From the NCBI GenBank assembly GCA_022818135.1, contig JAFMSR010000010.1, forward strand, positions 32,591,759 to 32,655,758: DNA of 64,000 nucleotides, given 5' to 3'. Positions 55,892 through 64,000 of the stretch are shown piece after piece. The first letter of the stretch is position 1, and each line of letters begins with the position of its first letter. Below the pieces are notes generated by a model that was not told where the DNA came from, searched no databases, and saw only the letters and a list, made by a program, of their open reading frames with translations. The stretch is from Saxidomus purpurata (lineage: Eukaryota > Mollusca > Bivalvia > Venerida > Veneridae). The position numbers and the translations under genes were made by a program.

Positions 55892-58685
55892 TTTTTCAAC
55901 TATTCAAAGTAAGGTTTTTTAAGTAAATTACATTAACATCTTGTTGCATTTTGTAGTTTCATGAGGGTGTGCCATTTTTATTCGGTTTTTTACTGAAATG
56001 ACTCGTGCACGTCGGCACAGTCTAGTACAACCACAAGAAACACATGCAGTATCGACAATTGAAAAGGTTTATGCAAAGCTTGTATGAGCATTTAAAATAA
56101 TAACGCACAATAAATAGTTAATGGTCCATGCGTTCTTTCGTCTGCGATCTGATATCCGACATAAACCTATGGCTCAGTTATGATACTGGATATGTAAACA
56201 AAGTTAAAACGACATTGGAGCCCATTGAATTTGCATAAGGTCTTGGTCGGGTAATTAATTTTCCTCCATTAAACACAATTAAACAACAGCACCGGCAATA
56301 ACCCCTTCTCTTGCTTTTATTTTGTTGAGAACGCTCGCGTGCTACTATTTGTATTTTGTAGTGGACAACGCGCTTTGTTGAAATATGAAATATTTTGTAC
56401 ATAAAAACCCCTTTCATCGTTAACAATATTAAAATTTTTGCGTTCAAATATTAATAAGTGCCGTACATTTCGTGTGTGTAAATTTGCCACCTGCTCAGCG
56501 CGTGCGAGCAATTAACACAATTACGAACTTCAATTTGATACGAAATTATTGTCATCCGACATCACGCATTTTTGAGATCAGATATAAAATCATTATAAAA
56601 TGCTTAAATGTAGAAAATGATCTAGTTAGACACAATCACACATTTTACTTTATTACTTTATTTTCGTAATTTTAGAGGACGTATCCTTTTACGCGGAGAC
56701 AGCTTGGAGTTTGACTACCTTATACATGTTGATATGGTCCAGGGCTTGGGAAAATAGGCTTGATCGTTTATCTTAGATCCGGATGTCGCCGAAGTGAATC
56801 GAGGATTTTTGCCGCAAGCAATGAAGGAAGAAATATGGCAGACGGTAAACATGTAAATTTTCTCTCTTACCCTTCTCGAATCAGCTGTTCAGGGCAGACT
56901 GTGATCTCCATATACATCTGTGTACACCGACATGGTCTATAGTGGCCGATTTTGACTCAAGCTGTTTTTTGTAGATTCTGCATCTCCGATGAATAGTTAA
57001 ATGGTACCATTAACACTTAAACGGCGGACAATTCAATTTTAGGAATTCCTCATATCTTAACTTGCTAGTAACAAGTGATTCTGCCTTTTGCGATAAGTGC
57101 AGATCATGATCAGAACAATCGCGCAGTCGGTAAGACTATATTTAGATTTAAGCGGGGTGTTAATTCAAGAACATTTCATGTAATATTGGAACGTGAAATG
57201 AGATACCAAGGGGCGACTTTGTACTCGATTCAAAGCTGCTCGCCTACAAGTGTTGATGAAAAATGTGAATTTCTCCAAGATTATATACATGTATTTAAAC
57301 AGAAAAATGTAAAAGTAAATGCTAGAATCCACAACACAAGCGAAAATCTCTATTGCAAATGTTGGTTGGTTCGACGGCACCGCTTCACTGGTTCTGCTGG
57401 AATTTCAAAGGCGTTTGCAACGATTTGATATAAATGTGGCAGCATACAGAATACTTTACAGGAATTTATGAGTGCACAATTTGACAAATGCTTGAAAATT
57501 TGCCACCATCTGAGAAAATGACTGCCAGGTCTTTACTCAAAGTCAATTCTAAGTACAAAGTTTTACATTTAAAAGAAATCCGCTGAATGATATTGTAAAA
57601 ATATTACAGCAAAAATTTAAGAAATGTGTCTCAAAACATGCCACAGCACACCAACAGCTGTTTCGCTACAATTGTGATGGCGACAATCGATATTTTAGCA
57701 AGTATTATACATGTACATAATTAAAACAAACTTTTACAAAACATTTAAATATTTGAACAAGTATAGAGAAAACATGGCCATTTTTCACGAGTTTGGCCAA
57801 TAACAGTAGTGTGAAGCATCTGGATTTGCTTACTCATTCACATGCGGTGCTTGCGTATTCACGTAAGACAGTTTGAAAAGTATGAATTACATGGCCATAT
57901 TTTTCACCTATGAATGAAGTTAAGGGATCAATAAATCCCCTGTCACTTTCAACGTGATCCAGGGCGATAAGTTGATCCTTTGATACAAGCTATCCAGATA
58001 TATTGAGTTTTATATCGATAATCCGCGGATTGCCGTGTCCTCGTTGGACGCCCTCGTGTCAAAGACAGGTCGAGGCTGCCTAAAAAGGCAGTCCTTAACT
58101 TGGATGATAGGAATGCATGTTTGTGGGAATTTGGCTATTTGGTTGTTGTGTGATTTATGTCCATTGAAAATCCTGAGATTTGAAGAACATACATCAACGC
58201 GTAGTAAATCAGCGGAGGCATTCCTAGTGGAAGTATTTCTTTACTGTTACCAAGTTGACGAAGTTTTGAAAGCGATTTCGGCGACAGGAAAATCAAATGA
58301 TCACCTGACGGGCTAATTCTTTTTGAGGATGGTGGATTTGCATGAAAAAATAAGTGATTATCTACGAAATCTAAATGGAATAGCCCCGTATGCTCAGTGT
58401 ATTTACTTCAATATGACCATTTGGACCGTTTTTAGTTATCCTCTGCCCAAAAACCTGTGAAAATTCCTTACAAAATGTAGATATTTTATACGTATACAGT
58501 GCAGTACACACATGTCCATTAAGAATGAAATCACTTTAAATGCAACACGTGTAAACATCTTTGGGAGCGGCAGATGTTTCATTGTTGGATGACGATGAAA
58601 CATGACTAATTCTTGGAAAAAATCATGATCATGTATGATTCAAGCCTTCAGCAAGAAAGTCTTTCACATGGAACGATTAGAAACA
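55892..58685. other. Non-coding DNA of the right arm
   Basis: Mirror of 35423-38212. No supported gene. The plus-strand frames at 57075-57428 and 58035-58316 are mirror images of frames rejected in the left arm. Confidence 0.3.
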
Positions 58686-61600
58686 TACAGTTGAACCTGT
58701 GCTAAAGACCACTATGACAGCCACACTATAACAGCCACACTATAACAGCCACACTATAACATTCTATATAACAGCCACACTATAACAGCCACACTATAAC
58801 AGTCACACTATAGCAGTCACACTATAACAGCCACTATAACAGTCCCACTATAACAGCCACTATAACAGCCACACTATAACAGTCACACTATAACAGTCAC
58901 TATAACAGCCACACTATAACAGCCACACTATAACAGTCACACTATAACAGCCACTATAACAGCCTCTATAACAGCCACACTATAACAGCCACTATAACAG
59001 TCACACTATAACAGTCACACTATAACAACCACTATAACAGCCACACTATAACAGCCACACTATAACAGCCACACTGTAACAGTCACACTATAACAGCCAA
59101 TATAACAGCCACACTATAACAGTCTATATAACAGCCACACTATAACAGCCACACTATAACAGTCACACTATAACAGTCACAATATAACAGCCACTATAAC
59201 AGCCCCACAATAACAGCCACTATAACAGCAACACTATAACAGTCACACTATAACAGTCACACTATAACAGCCACTATAACATCCCCACTATAACAGCCAC
59301 ACTATAACAGCCACACTATAACAGTCACACTATAACAGTCACACTATAACAGTCACACTATAACAACCACTATAACAGCCACACTATAACAGCCACACTA
59401 TAACAGCCACACTATAACAGTCACACTATAACAGCCAATATAACAGCCACACTATAACAGTCTATATAACAGCCACACTATAACAGCCACACTATAACAG
59501 TCACCTTATAACAGTCACACTATAACAGCCACTATAACAGCCCCACAATAACAGCCACTATAACAGCCACACTATAACAGTCACACTATAACAGTCACAC
59601 TTTAACAGCCACTATAACAGCCCCACTATAACAGCCACTATAACAGCCACACTATAACAGCCACACTATAACAGTCACACTATAACAGTCACACTATAAC
59701 AGTCACTATAACAGCCACACTATAACAGCCACACTATAACAGCCACACTATAACAGCCACTATAACAGCCACTATAACAGCCTCTATAACAGCCACACTA
59801 TAACAGCCACTATAACAGCCACACTATAACAGCCACTATCACAGCCACACTATAACAGCCACTATCACAGCCACTATAACAGCTACATTATAACAGCCAC
59901 TATAACAGCCACTATAACAGCCACACTATAACAGCCACACTATAACAGCCACTATAACAGCCACTATAACAGTCACACTATAACAGTCACACTATAACAA
60001 CCACTATAACAGCCACACTATAACAGCCACACTATAACAGTCACACTATAACAGCCACACTATAACAGCCACTATAACAGCCACTATAACAGTCACACTA
60101 TAACAGTCACACTATAACAACCACTATAACAGCCACACTATAACAGCCACACTATAACAGTCACACTATAACAGCCACTATAACAGCCTCTATAACAGCC
60201 ACACTATAACAGCCACACTATAACAGCCACACTATAACAGCCACTTTAACAGCCACACTATAACAGCCACACTATAACAGCCACTATAACAGCCACTATA
60301 ACAGCCACTATAACAGCCACACTATAACAGTCACACTATAACAACCACTATAACAGCCACTATAACAGTCACTATAACAGCCACTATAACAGCCACTATA
60401 ACAGTCACACTATAACAGTCACACTATAACAACCACTATAACAGCCACTATAACAGTCACTATAACAACCACTATAACAGCCACTATAACAGCCACTATA
60501 ACAGCCACTATAACAGCCACTATAACAGTCACACTATAACAGCCACTATAACAGCCACTATAACAGCCACTATAACAGCCACTATAACAGCCACTATAAC
60601 AGCCACTTTAACAGTCACACTATAACAGCCACACTATAACAACCACTATAACAGTCACACTATAACAGCCACTATAACAGCCACTATAACAGCCACTATA
60701 ACAGCCACTATAACAGCCACTATAACAGCCACTATAACAGCCACTATAACAGCCACTATAACAGTCACACTATAACAGTCACACTATAACAACCACTATA
60801 ACAGCCACTATAACAGTCACTATAACAACCACTATAACAGCCACTATAACAGCCACTATAACAGCCACTATAACAGCCACTATAACAGTCACACTATAAC
60901 AGTCACACTATAACAACCACTATAACAGCCACTATAACAGCCACTATAACAGCCACTATAACAGCCACTATAACAGCCACTATAACAGCCACTATAACAG
61001 CCACTATAACAGCCACTATAACAGTCACACTATAACAGTCACACTATAACAACCACTATAACAGTCACACTATAACAGCCACTATAACAGCCACTATAAC
61101 AGCCACTATAACAGTCACACTATAACAGTCACACTATAACAACCACTATAACAGTCACTATAACAGCCACTATAACAGCCACTATAACAGTCACTATAAC
61201 AGCCACTATAACAGCCACTATAACAGCCACTATAACAGCCACTATAACAGTCACACTATAACAGTCACACTATAACAGCCACTATAACAGCCACTATAAC
61301 AGTCACTATAACAGCCACTATAACAGCCACTATAACAGCCACTATAACAGCCACTATAACAGCCACTATAACAGTCACACTATAACAGTCACACTATAAC
61401 AACCACTATAACAGCCACTATAACAGCCACTATAACAGCCACTATAACAGCCACTATAACAGCCACTATAACAGCCACTATAACAGCCACTATAACAGTC
61501 ACACTATAACAGTCACACTATAACAACCACTATAACAGTCACACTATAACAGTCACTATAACAGCCACTATAACAGCCACTATAACAGCCACTATAACAG

Positions 61601-62645
61601 TCACACTATAACAGTCACACTATAACAACCACTATAACAGTCACTATAACAGCCACTATAACAGCCACTATAACAGCCACTATAACAGTCACACTATAAC
61701 AGTCACACTATAACAGCCACTATAACAGTCACACTATAACAGCCACTATAACAGCCACTATAACAGTCACACTATAACAGCCACTATAACAGTCACACTA
61801 TAACAGCCACTATAACAGCCACTATAACAGTCACACTATAACAACCACTATAACAGCCACTATAACAGTCACTATAACAGCCACTATAACAGCCACTATA
61901 ACAGCCACTATAACAGCCACTATAACAGCCACACTATAACAGTCACACTATAACAACCACTATAACAGTCACACTATAACAGTCACTATAACAGCCACTA
62001 TAACAGCCACTATAACAGCCACTATAACAGTCACACTATAACAGTCACACTATAACAACCACTATAACAGTCACTATAACAGCCACTATAACAGCCACTA
62101 TAACAGCCACTATAACAGTCACACTATAACAGCCACTATAACAGTCACTATAACAGCCACTATAACAGCCACTATAACAGTCACACTATAACAGTCACAC
62201 TATAACAACCACTATAACAGCCACACTATAACAGCCACACTATAACAGTCACACTATAACAGCCACACTATAACAGCCACTATAACAGCCACTATAACAG
62301 TCACACTATAACAGTCACACTATAACAACCACTATAACAGCCACACTATAACAGCCACACTATAACAGTCACACTATAACAGCCACTATAACAGCCTCTA
62401 TAACAGCCACACTATAACAGCCACACCATAACAGCCCCACTATAACAGCCACTATAACAGCCACACTATAACAGTCACACTATAACAGCCACTATAACAG
62501 CCACACTATAACAGGCACTGTAGCAGCTAATACTGATGTTTCCCAGTTGTTATTTTATACACCCTTTATTACACAGCCACCTACTTTAAGTGGTCACTTT
62601 TGATACCTCATTTGACTGGCTTCTGAATACAGGTTTGACTGTTTT
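58686..62645 (-). repeat. 12/14-bp satellite array inside a TIR-bounded unit (right arm)
   Basis: An array of CACTATAACAGC and CACACTATAACAGC units from about 58706 to 62520, flanked by TACAGTTGAACCTGTGC on the left and by AGGTTTGACTGT on the right. It is the inverted partner of 31381-35422. Confidence 0.9.
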
Positions 62646-64000
62646 AAACTCATATATATATATATAGTTTTCGTACTGTTATACTTTGTAAGGAGTTTGT
62701 AAAGTGAAATATCTGTCTACTTCAAAGGAAAATACGGAATCTTATTGGCCATATGATTTTGAAAAAAACTACATTTTTTAATTTTATATTTCTGAAAATA
62801 TAAGTTTTCACTTAAAGCACCATATTAACCATGGGGTTATGAACAAATGAGCCTGTATAAGTGGTCACCTTGATTAAGCATTCACGAGATTTGGCGAGAA
62901 TTACCCGATCTCCGCGACTTTTATGGTTGTATTTCAGTAAGCTGAAAGTGCAGTCGTGGCTCACTGCACGTTGTTGATTTAAACCTGCAACTCCGGCAGT
63001 ATTTTGATAAAGAATATATTGATTCGAACTATTAAATTTCAAAAAGAAAGTTACACAAGAAAGGGATCATTTTCGTGCAAGTCAGATGTGCAAGAACCGC
63101 TCACAGATCAATGCTACCATTTCCCCATACACTTTCGCATTCACCCATTCACTTCGTCCCGATAACCTGGCTCGTCCTTTTGCAGACCGCGGGGACAAAA
63201 ACTGACACATTTTGTGTACAAGGTTACATCTCAGTTAGCAGAAGGTGACATATGAATAATTTGAATCCCCGACATTCAAATAAACTTTATTAAACCTCGT
63301 CAGACAGATTCTGTGAGGTTTCTTTAATCGTCGCCGCAGAGAGGGATTTCTAATATAATGTGAAATCCAATTTTCCATCACGTCTAAATGGCTTTATGGC
63401 CAAAACAAAAATACTCTAATACAATAGAATGAAACAGATATGTAATTCTGTTACTGTCATTGGTAATATTGTCGTCTGCTATCTTCTGATGTCTTCTGAC
63501 AAAAGTTTCGCTTTGTAACAAGATAGGTCATTAAATGCCTCACTGTGTCACGCAAGCTCGAGCCCCCCTTGGGAAGTATCGTACCGGTGACTTGTTGCTA
63601 TCCATTTGATGCATTCGGTCACGCTAGTGTGATTAGCCAATTTGCGTGTCTAAAATTAATTTCGTCACAATATCAGTTTTCATGCGGTTTTCGCGATCTG
63701 CAGTGTGAATATTACGTTGAAAATAATAAGACCCGCTGTTCAAATTTACATTGTTACTTTTATGCCAGGCTCTATCGTCTGCCTTTGTCAGACAGGGAGT
63801 AACACCTGACACACGAAATATAAAATGCGCCATATTAGTTTTAGGCACTTTGTAGCTACTTTCATGACATTGGCGTCCGAGACATTGAAACCATAATGTT
63901 TAAGGTACGTGGTAAGAAGTTGACATTTATGTCATATGCAGACGTGAAATGAATTATACGCGCTCTCGTGATTCTGGTATAAGAAAAGTGATGTTATTTT
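62646..64000. other. Non-coding DNA at the outer right arm, truncated by the window
   Basis: Mirror of 30023-31380. No gene is recognised. The short frames are repeats of those in the left arm with single changes. Confidence 0.3.

Larger units (their letters stand above)
53621..64000 (-). repeat. Right arm of the giant inverted repeat
   Basis: Reverse complement of 30023-40485, continuing to the window edge without a visible end. All small frames of the left arm reappear here, with a few single-residue changes. The satellite array inside it (about 58706-62520) is roughly 85 bp shorter than its partner and differs in the order of 12- and 14-bp units. Confidence 0.95.

Noticed and set aside
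1..64000. Reverse transcriptase, transposase or integrated viral genes
   Set aside because: No catalytic motif or long frame of these families was seen on either strand. The mobile elements noted are all non-coding.

Overview
The window looks like repeat-rich nuclear DNA of a marine invertebrate, most likely a bivalve mollusc. It is AT-rich and non-operonic, with almost no long open frames. It is packed with minisatellites, foldback sequences, tRNA-like pieces and dispersed repeats of a style familiar from bivalve genomes, such as 'ctctaccaag...gacccctgg', '...ggggcgagacat' and tandem ~150-bp cores followed by a (GACG)n tract. No prokaryotic operon, CRISPR array, reverse transcriptase or transposase was recognised. 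The species call is inference.

Layout. 1-6.9 kb is AT-rich, T-biased non-coding DNA that could be a long 3' UTR or intron. 7.1-8.4 kb is an ancient, badly decayed tandem repeat. 9.7-12.3 kb carries a ~37-bp minisatellite split by an inserted ~1 kb block. 13.2-14.3 kb and 19.4-21.2 kb are two arrays of one ~43-bp palindromic satellite in opposite orientations, facing each other across ~5 kb of dispersed repeats, a tRNA-like sequence and a hairpin minisatellite. 21.4-24.9 kb holds two ~145-150-bp tandem-repeat elements and a cluster of TTTCGTAA dyads. 24.9-30.0 kb is mostly featureless, with one candidate terminal exon at 29531-29701.

The main structure begins near 30.0 kb. A left arm (about 30023-40485) reappears in reverse complement as a right arm (53621 to the window end), near-identical over at least 10.4 kb. 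Each arm contains a ~3.9-kb array of 12/14-bp units around GCTGTTATAGTG. Between the arms lie a 500-N assembly gap and four direct copies of a single-exon gene of 287-288 codons (40989-41855, 44847-45713, 48540-49406, 52758-53621), repeated every 3.7-4.2 kb. The three copies with visible upstream DNA share an AGATATCT-rich segment, a truncated tRNA-like element and a CRE-like site. All four copies are followed by a minisatellite rich in AACCGGTT. I do not recognise the protein. All four frames are intact, and the fourth copy has a strongly diverged central segment of about 60 residues, nearly all by replacement changes, between almost unchanged flanks.

The inner end of the left arm corresponds to the last base of this gene's stop codon on the minus strand, and the gap ends three bases before the ATG of copy 1. 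At least one more, inverted copy is therefore probably hidden in the gap. Whether the large palindrome is real biology (an ampliconic palindrome) or an assembly join of two versions of one locus cannot be settled from this sequence alone.
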